Assembly (NCBI RefSeq): GCF_009650435.1
Contig: NZ_VVIP01000008.1
Location: forward strand, 1 to 64,000
Reading direction: 5' to 3'
Length of the DNA stretch: 64,000 nt
Origin: Foetidibacter luteolus
GTDB lineage: Bacteria > Bacteroidota > Bacteroidia > Chitinophagales > Chitinophagaceae
A program made the translations under genes and the position numbers. The notes beneath the pieces are model-generated. The model ran no database searches, was not told the DNA's origin, and saw only the letters and a program-made list of their open reading frames with translations. Shown piece after piece: positions 50,919-59,672 of this stretch. Within the stretch, counting starts at the first letter, position 1, and every line of letters begins with the position of its first letter.

Positions 50919-53909
50919 ATGAAGAAAATCATGGCTGCAACGCTATTGCTCCTGTGCAGTTGCTTTGCCTTTTCGCAACGTGCAGTAAGCTCAATATCCG
51001 GTTCCGTTACCAATGAAAGGGGAGAACCGGTGGAAGCTGTTACCGTAAGGGCGGAGAATGTAACTTCCCGCGCCAATGTTACCAGTGTTACAGATAGTAA
51101 AGGACAGTTTAGTTTTTCGGGGCTGTCCGCGGCAACCTACAAGCTCTATTTCTCCCACATTAGTTACAAAGAGAAGACTTATGAAGATGTTGTGTACGAC
51201 GGCATTAATGGCCGGCAACTGTCTATAGTACTGGAAGGCACACAAGCCATGAGTGCCGATGAAGTAGTAGTTGTGGGTTATGGCCGGGCTGCAAAACGGG
51301 ATGTAACCGGTGCAGTAAAATCAGTAAAGAGCGCAGACTTTAACCGGGGCATTATTAATACACCGGAAGAACTGCTGCAGGGGAAAATTGCCGGTGTTAA
51401 TGTAACATCTGCCAGTGGTGAGCCGGGCGGTGTGCAAAGTATAACAGTAAGAGGCCCCGGCGGCGTACGTACGGGCAGTACCCCGCTTTTTGTGGTGGAT
51501 GGACTGGCGCTTGACAATGCTACGCCAGGCGGCGCTACCAACCCGCTTAGCTTTCTTAACCCGCAGGATATAGAAAGCATTGACGTTTTAAAGGATGCCT
51601 CTGCAACGGCCATATATGGGGCACGTGGCGCTAACGGCGTAATATTAATTACCACTAAAAAAGGCAAGGCTGGCGTAAGCAGGCTGGATTATACTTTTAG
51701 CGGTGGCATAAGTAAAATAGCCCGCGCTTTGCCTGTTTTTAGCGCGGAAGAATACAAGAAGCAGGTAGTAGCCTTAGGTGGAACGCTGGAAGACTTTAAC
51801 GGCGCTACAGACTGGCAGAAGGAAATAACAAGAACAGCTTTTACGCAGAACCATAACCTGTCCCTTTCAGGCGGGGCGGATAAGCTTACTTACTATGCTT
51901 CGCTGGGGATGCAGTTGCAGGAAGGCATTTTGAAGGGCAACCAGATGAAGCGTTATAACGGCAGGATTAATGTAAACCAGAAACTGCTGGACGACAGGCT
52001 GGTGATTGACCTTAACCTTAGTGCCAACAATACGGTTAACCAGCGGCCCGATATAGGCGGCCTTATTGGCGGCTCGCTTTCTACAAACCCCACCATTCCT
52101 GCTTATGGCGCCGATGGTAAGCCTTTCCAGTTTGAAAATGGCATAAACCCGCTTACCGTACTGGCCCTGGAAAAAGACCTTACCACCATTAACAGGGTGA
52201 TAGGCAACATAAGCGGCTCTCTTACCCTGGTAAAAGGGCTGGTGTACAAACTTAATTTTGGCATAGACAATTCTACTGCCGCAAGGGATATACAATCCCT
52301 GCCCAACGCAGTGCCACAAAGGCTTGGCAGGCTGGTTACGTTAAATAACTATAACCGCAACTACCTTGTAGAGAATTACCTTACATATAGCGCTACCCGC
52401 GGCAATCATAACTATACATTACTTGCCGGGCACTCTTACCAGAAAATATACCTGCAGGGAAGAACCACCAGTATTGATAATTTCCCCATTTCTGGTGTAG
52501 AGCCCATTTACAACCCGGGTATAGGGCAGGAGCTTACCCTTGCCAATAACCGGCCTACCGGCTATGCCCTTACCAATGAGTTGCAGTCATTCTTTTCCCG
52601 CTTAAACTACCAGTTTGCCAATAAATATTTGTTTACCGCTACCGTAAGGGGCGATGGTTCATCTAAGTTTGGTGAGAACAACAAATATGGCATCTTCCCT
52701 TCCTTCTCCGCGGCATGGGTGCTGTCAAAAGAACCGTTCCTGGAGAATGCCGGTTTCAGCAACCTGAAACTCAGGGCCGGATGGGGCAAGACCGGTAACC
52801 AGGAAATTCCTTCCAAGATTACCCAGCCATTGTTTACTTCTTCTGTATCGGCGGGTACAAGCTATCCGCTGGATGGTTCCGGCGTATTTCCACCTGGCAC
52901 ATCTTATTCCCGCCTGGCCAACCCAAACATACAATGGGAGGTTTCTACCCAAACGGATATAGGTTTGGACTTCGACATACTGAAGGGCAGGTTAAGTGGA
53001 ACAATTGATTATTTTAGAAAACAAACCAACAACATACTGCTGGAAGTAATACCTGCCGATCCTGTACAACCTGCATCAACCGTATGGACAAACGTAAAGA
53101 ACATGACCATTACCAACCAGGGCCTGGAATTCGATTTGGCTTACCGCGATAAAATTGGCAAGGACTTTATCTACAGCATCGGTGGTAACATTACCTTCAT
53201 CAAGAACGTGGTTAAAAACTCGCCCTATTCTGTAATACAGTCGGGCTCCGCTTCAGGCTCAGGATTAACTTCCGCCACCATTAACGGCTATATCAATAAT
53301 GAGCCTATCGGTACATTCTTCCTGCAAAAATTTATTGGGTTTGATGAAAACGGCCTTAGCATTTACGAGGATGTAAATAAAGACGGTATTGTGAATGATA
53401 AAGACCGTGTGCCGCTTGGCTCCGCCTTGCCCACCCGCACCTTTAACCTGTACTTTACGCTGGCATATAAGGGCTTTGACCTTTCTGCCAACTTCAACGG
53501 CATATCCGGCAACAAAGTGTACGATAACACGGCCAATTCCAGTTTCTATAAGCTGCTGTTGTCAAAAGGGGTAAATACCACGCCGGAAGCCATTGAATAC
53601 CCGCAGGAAGCAGTTAACAACGCGGCGCCGGTATCGTCCCGGTTTTTAAAAGAGGGCAAATACTTCCGGTTTAATAACCTAACCATCGGTTACAGTTTCA
53701 ATACCCGTGCATTGGGTCTTTCAAAATGGGTTAACAGCATGCGCCTATCTTTTACAGGCCAAAACCTGTTTGTAATTACACCGTATAACGGGTACGATCC
53801 GGAGGTTAATACAGACCGCACTATCAACGGCGTATTGTCGTACGGTATTGATTACCTGAGTTACCCCAAGGCAAGAAGTTTTCTGCTTGGCTTTAATCTT
53901 TCTTTTTAA
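50919..53909 (+). CDS. SusC/RagA-type TonB-dependent receptor
   Basis: A 996-residue outer-membrane receptor. Signal peptide of about 19 residues ends C-F-A-F-S-Q. The carboxypeptidase-like domain (about 24-110) begins I-S-G-S-V-T-N-E-R-G-E-P-V. The plug contains D-E-V-V-V-V-G-Y-G-R, P-L-F-V-V-D-G-L-A-L-D-N and I-Y-G-A-R-G-A-N-G-V-I-L-I-T-T-K-K. The barrel ends S-F-L-L-G-F-N-L-S-F. There is no STN domain. It lies 12 bp upstream of its SusD partner and has a strong upstream promoter with a long leader. Confidence 0.95.
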   Translation: MKKIMAATLLLLCSCFAFSQRAVSSISGSVTNERGEPVEAVTVRAENVTSRANVTSVTDSKGQFSFSGLSAATYKLYFSHISYKEKTYEDVVYDGINGRQLSIVLEGTQAMSADEVVVVGYGRAAKRDVTGAVKSVKSADFNRGIINTPEELLQGKIAGVNVTSASGEPGGVQSITVRGPGGVRTGSTPLFVVDGLALDNATPGGATNPLSFLNPQDIESIDVLKDASATAIYGARGANGVILITTKKGKAGVSRLDYTFSGGISKIARALPVFSAEEYKKQVVALGGTLEDFNGATDWQKEITRTAFTQNHNLSLSGGADKLTYYASLGMQLQEGILKGNQMKRYNGRINVNQKLLDDRLVIDLNLSANNTVNQRPDIGGLIGGSLSTNPTIPAYGADGKPFQFENGINPLTVLALEKDLTTINRVIGNISGSLTLVKGLVYKLNFGIDNSTAARDIQSLPNAVPQRLGRLVTLNNYNRNYLVENYLTYSATRGNHNYTLLAGHSYQKIYLQGRTTSIDNFPISGVEPIYNPGIGQELTLANNRPTGYALTNELQSFFSRLNYQFANKYLFTATVRGDGSSKFGENNKYGIFPSFSAAWVLSKEPFLENAGFSNLKLRAGWGKTGNQEIPSKITQPLFTSSVSAGTSYPLDGSGVFPPGTSYSRLANPNIQWEVSTQTDIGLDFDILKGRLSGTIDYFRKQTNNILLEVIPADPVQPASTVWTNVKNMTITNQGLEFDLAYRDKIGKDFIYSIGGNITFIKNVVKNSPYSVIQSGSASGSGLTSATINGYINNEPIGTFFLQKFIGFDENGLSIYEDVNKDGIVNDKDRVPLGSALPTRTFNLYFTLAYKGFDLSANFNGISGNKVYDNTANSSFYKLLLSKGVNTTPEAIEYPQEAVNNAAPVSSRFLKEGKYFRFNNLTIGYSFNTRALGLSKWVNSMRLSFTGQNLFVITPYNGYDPEVNTDRTINGVLSYGIDYLSYPKARSFLLGFNLSF

Positions 53910-53921
53910 AAACAGTGGAAT

Positions 53922-55598
53922 ATGAAAAAGAACCTATTAATAAAATTAACCGCTATAACTGTGCTGTTTATTTCAGGGTGTACCAAATTAAATGAGGTGG
54001 TGCTGGATGAATCTTCCGGCGGAGAGCTAACCGCAGAGGGCATCATTGCGCCGGTGTATGCCCTGCTGCCCAACATTTTCCTGCATACCAACTACTTTGC
54101 TCTGCAGGAAATTTCTACTGATGAAGCCATACTGCCTTACCGTGGCGGAACAGACTGGGGCGATAACGGCATTTACATAGCCATGCACACCCACAACTTT
54201 ACTACTACAGATCCTAACCTGCGCAATACTTGGAACCTGCTGGTGCAGGCCATATCAAGGTCTGTAACAGCGCTTAACACATTGCCCGGGTTAAACAGCC
54301 CTTCCTCCGGCCTTTTTATGGCAGAAGCCAGGGCCATGAGGGCTTATTACTCCATGGTGATGCTTGATTTATACGGGTTAATATTTGTAAAAGAAAACCC
54401 CAACGACCTTTCCACTATCCTGCGTGGCGCCGATGCGGTGGAGTACATCAAAAGTGAGTTTCTGGCTGCCGAGCCCAACCTTGCAACAGATGTTACGCAT
54501 GGCCGCATGTCTAAGCAGGCGGTATGGGGCCTGCTGGCCAGGCTGCACCTGAACAGTGCCGTGTATAAAGACAGGTATGCAACACAGTTTAATTTTGCTG
54601 CGGAAGATATGGACAAGGTTACCGAGTACTGCGATAAAATCATCAACTCCGGCCGCTACCAGTTTTCTGAAGAATATTTCGCCATATTCGACGATGAAAA
54701 CAGCAGTAATAAAGAAATAGTTTTTGCAGTAGACCAACGGGCAGAACTAAACGGGCATAACCGCATGGCTTATTTTTCTCTTTCCGGAGACCAGTTTCCT
54801 TTGCCGGAATATGTAAATGCCAATGGTACAGATGGCCCCGCCATAACCCCTGATTTTTACGAAACATGGGCTAACGCTTATGCGCCTGCAGACCCCGCCG
54901 CAGACCCGCGTTTTTACAAAGAAAACCTCTCCATCTACTCCAATGCAGATGATACCTGCGTACCTGCCGCAGATTTTCATATTAATCGTGGCATATTGCG
55001 GGGGCAGCAATACGGCCTTATACGCCGCAACGGTGTTTTTCTTAAATGCGCCAACGGAGATATGCTGGTGCAAAAACTCTATCACGATACACGTAACAGG
55101 CCAACACTTCCCGTTGATTTTACAGAGCAGGTAGATTATACTACGGCAGGCAGCAATTATCCTTCCGGCTACCGCGTTTCGAAATATGAATTCAGCCGCA
55201 AATCTGTTAGCGGCAGAAATTTTGGAGAAGCCAATATTGTCATAATCCGGCTGGCCGATGTGTACCTGATGCGGGCCGAAGCAAAGCTGAGGCGCAATAA
55301 CGATGCCGCCGGCGCTTTAACCGATGTAAACGCCATAAGGGCTTCCCGTACTGCAAGGCTGCCGGCGCCTGCTGCGCTTACAGGTATGAACCTGGATATG
55401 CTTTTTAGGGAAAGAGGCTTTGAATTGTATTGGGAAATGCTGCGCAGGACAGATATGATACGTTTTGGCAAATACGAAGGTACATGGACAGAAAAGACAG
55501 ATGCTAACCCTCAAAAAAGGATATTCCCCATTCCGCAATCTGCTATAGATGGGGCCAGCAACCTGCCGGGTTACCTGCAACAGAACGATGGGTATTAG
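53922..55598 (+). CDS. SusD/RagB-type surface lipoprotein
   Basis: A 558-residue lipoprotein with signal ending L-F-I-S-G-C-T (lipidation Cys20) and a mature start K-L-N-E-V-V-L-D-E. F-M-A-E-A-R-A-M-R-A-Y-Y-S-M-V-M-L-D-L-Y-G is the conserved TPR helix. I-I-R-L-A-D-V-Y-L-M-R-A-E-A-K-L-R and R-G-F-E-L-Y-W-E-M-L-R-R-T-D-M-I-R-F-G-K complete the family pattern. It is the nutrient-binding partner of the upstream SusC. Neither this pair nor its neighbours include a glycan-degrading enzyme, so the substrate is open. Confidence 0.95.
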   Translation: MKKNLLIKLTAITVLFISGCTKLNEVVLDESSGGELTAEGIIAPVYALLPNIFLHTNYFALQEISTDEAILPYRGGTDWGDNGIYIAMHTHNFTTTDPNLRNTWNLLVQAISRSVTALNTLPGLNSPSSGLFMAEARAMRAYYSMVMLDLYGLIFVKENPNDLSTILRGADAVEYIKSEFLAAEPNLATDVTHGRMSKQAVWGLLARLHLNSAVYKDRYATQFNFAAEDMDKVTEYCDKIINSGRYQFSEEYFAIFDDENSSNKEIVFAVDQRAELNGHNRMAYFSLSGDQFPLPEYVNANGTDGPAITPDFYETWANAYAPADPAADPRFYKENLSIYSNADDTCVPAADFHINRGILRGQQYGLIRRNGVFLKCANGDMLVQKLYHDTRNRPTLPVDFTEQVDYTTAGSNYPSGYRVSKYEFSRKSVSGRNFGEANIVIIRLADVYLMRAEAKLRRNNDAAGALTDVNAIRASRTARLPAPAALTGMNLDMLFRERGFELYWEMLRRTDMIRFGKYEGTWTEKTDANPQKRIFPIPQSAIDGASNLPGYLQQNDGY

Positions 55599-55635
55599 CA
55601 CCGAGTTTACGGCATTGTACCTGGGCGGGTATTTT

Positions 55636-55743
55636 AGGGGGTGCCCCCAAGCTATCGCAAGGGGTCGGGCTTTCCGCTATTACTCCGGCACAAGAGCAGC
55701 GCTGCCATGGCCTCACCGGGGTAACCGCTTCAATCCCTCACCC
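55636..55743 (-). repeat. Dispersed intergenic element, family 1, copy J
   Basis: Short form, 38 bp after the susD stop, the same distance as copy E from its susD gene. Its outer flank GGTGCAACACGCTGCTGCTT is shared with copy H. Confidence 0.87.
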
Positions 55744-55854
55744 GCAGGTGCAACACGCTGCTGCTTTTGTGGGCTGGCTGCATAGTAAAAGGAAACGGTA
55801 GCAACCCTTTTAGCAGGCTGTAAAATTTACGCCGCTATGGTTAATTATAATAGG

Positions 55855-56178
55855 CCGGGGCCTTGTAGCTATTTAACGTGAGTTGGGGTCTTCTACACTG
55901 ATATTCAGATATAAACAAACAAAAATCAGATAGGATCATTCATTTTAACTGCATCATTAAGATTAATATGCCTTGTACAAGAACATTCTACTGCTGAAAT
56001 CAGAGTAGTACAAAGCTTAATCAGGGCGCAAGGAAGAAACGTGCTGTATATCGTTTCTTCCTTGACTTTTTTTTACTTTTTTGTGTCAAGACAAAAAAGT
56101 AAAGTAAGGTTATTCAATACAGGTGTCTGCGACACCCAAAACTTGCGTTATTTATTCTTGATAGCTACAAGGCCCCGG
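55855..56178. repeat. 324-bp MITE-like element with 18-bp terminal inverted repeats
   Basis: CCGGGGCCTTGTAGCTAT at 55855-55872 and its exact complement at 56161-56178. Imperfect pairing continues inward (TAACG.GAGTT and TAACGCAAGTT). Inside are a 13-bp terminator-like hairpin, a 13-bp TTTACTTTTTTGT / ACAAAAAAGTAAA repeat (56072-56103) and a GGTGTC/GACACC hairpin. No ORF and no obvious target-site duplication. Confidence 0.75.
56029..56080 (+). terminator. Strong terminator-like hairpin inside the 324-bp element
   Basis: CAAGGAAGAAACG (56029-56041) pairs with CGTTTCTTCCTTG (56052-56064), followed by a long T-rich run. It is 430 bp beyond the susD stop. Confidence 0.75.
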
Positions 56179-56283
56179 TTTTTTGTTGTATCTCCGCTAT
56201 AAGAAAACAGAAGCAGAAACTGCAAAGAATTACTAAAAGCCCCAGGCCTTAACTTAAATGTAAGCAGCAGTAGTACCAGGTGG

Positions 56284-56505
56284 CTATTTTTTTGAAGAAG
56301 TGTCTTTTACCAGTTTATAAAGTGTGGAGAAAATAACCAGCAGCGGTAAAATCCAAACCAGCAGGGGAGTGGTAAGGCTGAGTTTTTTATCAAGCCATAA
56401 ACCGCCATATACTGTTACCGCAAGGCTTACCATTAGCTGTGTGCCAAGGGCAGCGTACCTAAGTAATGTATGCCTGTTATTTTGACTGGAGTTACCGGGC
56501 TGCAT
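56284..56505 (-). CDS. AtpZ/AtpI-family small membrane protein
   Basis: A 73-residue protein with two transmembrane helices (about 17-36 and 43-66): Y-A-A-L-G-T-Q-L-M-V-S-L-A-V-T-V-Y-G-G and L-L-V-W-I-L-P-L-L-V-I. The G-L-W-L-D motif between them is typical of AtpZ/AtpI, proteins linked to assembly of or ion supply to the F-type ATPase. The gene normally stands before atpB, but no atp gene is present here. Instead it follows the anti-sigma gene by 12 bp and is probably the last gene of the sigma / anti-sigma transcript. Confidence 0.8.
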   Translation of the reverse strand: MQPGNSSQNNRHTLLRYAALGTQLMVSLAVTVYGGLWLDKKLSLTTPLLVWILPLLVIFSTLYKLVKDTSSKK

Positions 56506-56517
56506 GTACTACCGGTA

Positions 56518-57315
56518 TTACAAATTTGTTTTGCCCATTGACTGCATTTTTTCCAGGGTGGGAGATTTGTTGCCGCCCTTCTGTTCAATGGTTATGGCAA
56601 AGGCATCTGCCTTTTGGGTATTGTTCATTTTAAGGATAACCTTATCATCGCTGGCGTCAAATACACCCAGGTCCTTGGGTTTGCCATCAATCAGCGCCCA
56701 AAGCTGGTACTGTTGTTCATTGGGCAGTTTAGGCATGTTTTTTACCACCAGGAAAACGTTGGTGGAAGTAGAATCCCAATAAATATTGGCAGAGGAACGG
56801 GGTGCAGCCTGGGTGCCAACCATGTTAACAACCGTAATGTTGGAATCGCGGATAACTTTCTGTTCGTCAATTATTTTATTCAGTATGCTGTCTGTTGATT
56901 TATAACGGGCCTGCAGGTCCTGGTTTTCATTCAGCAACTGGCTGTTGGTACTGCGTAGCTGGTAAATCAGGTAACCACAAACCAGCAGAACAATTACAGA
57001 AGCTGCTGCCAGGTAAGGCTGCCAGTTGGTTTTACGTGCCTGCATATTTCCGTTTTGCATGGTAATCACTTTAGGTGATGCTATAGGGGTAGGTTGTTGT
57101 AAAGATGCAAGGATGCTTGCTTTCAAATGTTCCGGGGGGTGTACAGCATGTTGCAATGCACTGGCTTCCAGCGATTGCTCAAACTTATTTCGGGCAAGTA
57201 CCAACTCAGGATATTGAGTGCACAGTTGTTCAAATTCGCCCCGGTCATTTTCATCTGCAATGCCAAGCACGTAGCTTTCAACTATTCCGCTTAATATGTA
57301 CTCCTGTATGTTCAC
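56518..57315 (-). CDS. Anti-sigma factor with RskA C-terminal domain
   Basis: A 265-residue single-pass membrane protein. The N-terminal cytoplasmic part (1-95) has the I-L-S-G-I-V-E-S-Y-V-L-G region used by RskA-type proteins to bind a sigma factor. TM helix at about 99-119. A coiled-coil (about 122-155) leads into the periplasmic RskA domain (about 165-250, Y-Q-L-W-A-L-I-D-G-K-P-K-D-L-G-V-F). The start is GTG; the sequence GTGA overlaps the sigma stop codon, so the two are translationally coupled. It inhibits the co-encoded sigma factor until cleaved or signalled. Confidence 0.9.
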   Translation of the reverse strand: MNIQEYILSGIVESYVLGIADENDRGEFEQLCTQYPELVLARNKFEQSLEASALQHAVHPPEHLKASILASLQQPTPIASPKVITMQNGNMQARKTNWQPYLAAASVIVLLVCGYLIYQLRSTNSQLLNENQDLQARYKSTDSILNKIIDEQKVIRDSNITVVNMVGTQAAPRSSANIYWDSTSTNVFLVVKNMPKLPNEQQYQLWALIDGKPKDLGVFDASDDKVILKMNNTQKADAFAITIEQKGGNKSPTLEKMQSMGKTNL

Positions 57316-57812
57316 TTTAAAATGTCTCTCAGTTGTATTAATGCTTTACTCAATTGCTGTTTTACTGCCTGGGCAGTTTGCTTATGCCTGTCTGCCACTT
57401 CCTGGTAACTGTAGCCTTTATAATAAACCAACTCAAATATATGCCTGCTTTCCGGTGTTAATTGCTGCAATGCCTTATATAGCCCATAGCCATTTGAATC
57501 GCCATCTAATACATGTTGCTCAAGTCCATCCACTTCGGCTTTTATTACGCGTAAAGAGAGTTTGCGGGCTATACTGAACATCCAGGTAAAAAGGCTGCCT
57601 TTCTCTATACTGTAGTGCTGTATGTTAAGCATAATATACACAAATGTTTCCAGTAAAACCTGGTTAGCTTTTTCCCGTTCCGGAATAATATGTAAGATAG
57701 TGCTGTACAAAGCGCCACTGTAATTTTCGTACAGAAAACTGAAAGCGCTCCAATCACGGGCTTTTAACAGCGCCGGTAATTCAGCTTCCGTATAGGTGGT
57801 GGCGATTTCCAA
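57312..57812 (-). CDS. ECF RNA polymerase sigma factor (SigK-like)
   Basis: A 166-residue sigma-70 family protein with regions 2 and 4. F-L-Y-E-N-Y-S-G-A-L-Y starts region 2; T-W-M-F-S-I-A-R-K-L lies at its end. Region 4 has L-T-P-E-S-R-H-I-F-E-L-V-Y-Y-K-G-Y-S-Y-Q and A-D-R-H-K-Q-T-A-Q-A-V-K. The only start that preserves region 2 is TTG at 57812, since a stop codon lies four codons upstream and no ATG intervenes. With the GTG start of its anti-sigma this gives two weak starts in a row, perhaps keeping expression low. Confidence 0.9.
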   Translation of the reverse strand: MEIATTYTEAELPALLKARDWSAFSFLYENYSGALYSTILHIIPEREKANQVLLETFVYIMLNIQHYSIEKGSLFTWMFSIARKLSLRVIKAEVDGLEQHVLDGDSNGYGLYKALQQLTPESRHIFELVYYKGYSYQEVADRHKQTAQAVKQQLSKALIQLRDILK

Positions 57813-57986
57813 AAAGTTGGCAGTTTAAACGAAAATAGCGAAAAAATGAAACCATAAGTTAGGCAGAATCATTTATCATTGCATTTACAGTTAACCGGCC
57901 AATACAGGTTTCAAAATTGTTTTGACATTGGTTTGTGGCGCTGGTAGCTGACAGTAATAATTTATGTTCATCAAAAAAACTATGGT

Positions 57987-58208
57987 ATGACAATTGAAAC
58001 CTTTAAAACATTGAGCCATGAAAAAAAGCTGATTGAGATTAAGTACAACGGCAATTTGCTGGGTTCTTACGAGCGGCCCAGCGAGCAGGGCGGCACCAAA
58101 GTACCCGGCGATATTTTTGAGCTCTACGAATTTTGGGTGTACCTGAGCGATGATGAGCAAACCGTAATCCCATCCCGCAGAAACCCACTGGACAAAGGAG
58201 AGCAATAA
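57987..58208 (+). CDS. Small conserved-type hypothetical protein, 73 aa
   Basis: A 73-residue soluble, acidic protein: M-T-I-E-T-F-K-T-L-S-H, then G-S-Y-E-R-P-S-E-Q-G and F-W-V-Y-L-S-D-D-E. Balanced composition, an ATG start and a strong terminator seven bases after the stop support a real gene. The pattern of a short helix followed by strands resembles small proteins found singly in Chitinophagaceae. I cannot assign a function. Confidence 0.7.
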   Translation: MTIETFKTLSHEKKLIEIKYNGNLLGSYERPSEQGGTKVPGDIFELYEFWVYLSDDEQTVIPSRRNPLDKGEQ

Positions 58209-58214
58209 ACGATA

Positions 58215-58241
58215 GCCGGGAGCATATCCCGGCATTTTTTT
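58215..58241 (+). terminator. Terminator after small hypothetical gene
   Basis: GCCGGG / CCCGGC stem (58215-58220 with 58228-58233), then seven T. The T-run overlaps the end of the convergent methyltransferase gene. Confidence 0.85.
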
Positions 58242-58944
58242 ATAGGGAGTTGGCGTCTTTTCTTGTTAGCCTTGCCAGGTACTGGCCGTTTTCGTCTTCT
58301 CTTATTATCCTGCAGTTCCAGCCATGCTGCCGCGCAATTTGTTTAAGCGTTTGCCTGTCAACATACAGCCATTTAAACCAGCCGCTTTTTTGCTTTTTAT
58401 ATTCGTAACGGTAATCAATTTCTCCATAGTAATTGTTGGGTACAGCGTTCTTCTTGTCGTAGATATAAGCTACATCCGAAGAATCAAACAGCAGCCTGCC
58501 GCCGGGTTGCAGCATAGTAGCAGCATGTTGCAGAAACTGGTGCAAACCGCTTAATGTCTGCACCAAACCAATGCCATTCATCAGCAGCAGCAATGTATCA
58601 AAGCGTTTTCCTTTGCAGGCAAAAAAATCACGTTGGATAATTTTTTTAACTCCTCTTTGCTTCATTACCGCAACGGCGCCGGGTGATATTTCCAGGGCAG
58701 TAACATCCAGGCCTTTCCTTTGCAGTAACAAAGTATGGGTACCTGCTCCAGCTCCAACATCAATCACTGTGCCGCGGCATTGCCTCAACGCGGTTAGCTC
58801 AATATCATTCATATCAGCCTCTGTTCTAAAATAGGCGCCCAGGGGCATTTCTTCCTTTGGGCCGTAACGGTTGTGTATCCACAATTTGCCAGGGCGTTTT
58901 TGCTGGTAGTAATCGTACAGGGCAGTACCAAAAATGTCTGTCAT
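58240..58944 (-). CDS. Class I SAM-dependent methyltransferase
   Basis: A 234-residue Rossmann-fold methyltransferase. Motif I is V-I-D-V-G-A-G-A-G-T-H (about 60-70). The acidic motif II residue is in L-D-V-T-A-L-E. Motif IV region is F-D-T-L-L-L-L-M-N-G-I-G, and P-G-G-R-L-L-F-D-S-S-D is the post-IV strand. Substrate is unknown; the fold resembles small-molecule methyltransferases of the UbiE/Methyltransf_25 type. It is monocistronic, and its stop overlaps the T-run of the neighbouring terminator. Confidence 0.87.
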   Translation of the reverse strand: MTDIFGTALYDYYQQKRPGKLWIHNRYGPKEEMPLGAYFRTEADMNDIELTALRQCRGTVIDVGAGAGTHTLLLQRKGLDVTALEISPGAVAVMKQRGVKKIIQRDFFACKGKRFDTLLLLMNGIGLVQTLSGLHQFLQHAATMLQPGGRLLFDSSDVAYIYDKKNAVPNNYYGEIDYRYEYKKQKSGWFKWLYVDRQTLKQIARQHGWNCRIIREDENGQYLARLTRKDANSL

Positions 58945-59037
58945 CAGGGCAATGTACGATGTTTGGGTAATGTTTGATGTACGATGTAGGATGTACGATG
59001 TGTTTGTTCACGATTCAGGGGTTAGTCCTCACCATCC
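58945..59037. repeat. GATGTACGAT-type short repeats
   Basis: Several copies of ATGTACGATGT between 58953 and 59000, the inverse of the CGTACATC motif in the 62-bp array at 30764-30976. Confidence 0.5.
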
Positions 59038-59535
59038 TTACGATGCGCCGAGGGATTGCAGGTAGGCTAAAGTTTCCCTGGCGTCATCGCCGCCTTTGGC
59101 GGCATGATGGAGCAACTGCAACCCGTGCGGCCCCCGCGAAGTTTTTAGCTGGGGATAGGCGGTCAGCAGGGCTTTTACAACTTCAAGTTGCCCAAGCATA
59201 GCGGCGCAGAATATGTTCATGCGGGCACCCTGTTGCAGCAGGTAGTTGGCGCAATCTCTGCTGCCTATGTGGCCGGCGCCTTCTATGGCGGTTTCAAAAT
59301 CGCCGCCGCCCCAGTCCCAGCAGGCGTTTAGCAAGCCGGGTTCTTTGTCAAGCATTTGCTTAACTTTTTCAAGGTTGCCGTGTCCGGCAATCACAAATTC
59401 TTTTACAAGTTCCGGTGGCAGGGCAGGTGGTTTTTGCTGTGCGGATTGTGCAAAGGCCGCAGGTTGTGCTGTAACCATAACGCCGCTGCCAAATGCAAAC
59501 AGGCGTATAAATTTTTTGCGTGTAAGAATAGACAT
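59038..59535 (-). CDS. Exported ankyrin-repeat protein
   Basis: A 165-residue product. The N terminus R-K-K-F-I-R-L-F-A-F-G-S-G-V and following A-x-A-F-A cleavage region resemble a signal peptide, possibly of twin-arginine-like type with RK instead of RR. Ankyrin-type helix pairs follow: A-G-H-G-N-L-E-K-V-K-Q-M-L (about 50-62), D-C-A-N-Y-L-L-Q-Q-G-A-R (about 93-104), A-M-L-G-Q-L-E-V-V-K-A-L-L (about 111-123) and L-L-H-H-A-A-K-G-G-D-D-A. Such proteins mediate protein contacts; no partner is evident. Confidence 0.82.
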   Translation of the reverse strand: MSILTRKKFIRLFAFGSGVMVTAQPAAFAQSAQQKPPALPPELVKEFVIAGHGNLEKVKQMLDKEPGLLNACWDWGGGDFETAIEGAGHIGSRDCANYLLQQGARMNIFCAAMLGQLEVVKALLTAYPQLKTSRGPHGLQLLHHAAKGGDDARETLAYLQSLGAS

Positions 59536-59631
59536 ACGGAAAGCTTTATGCTTTGAAGTTAACTTAAGTTACAGGCATTACGGTTACCGCTTGTATAAAC
59601 TTAGCAGGCAGGTGTAGGTAATGTAAAAAAA

Positions 59632-59648
59632 GCCGCCTGTGGGGCGGC
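59632..59648 (-). terminator. Terminator of the 59673 gene
   Basis: GCCGCC / GGCGGC stem with a 5-base loop, followed on the minus strand by seven T. Confidence 0.85.
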
Positions 59649-59672
59649 CTTTTCAATAAAGGGTTGCTATGC

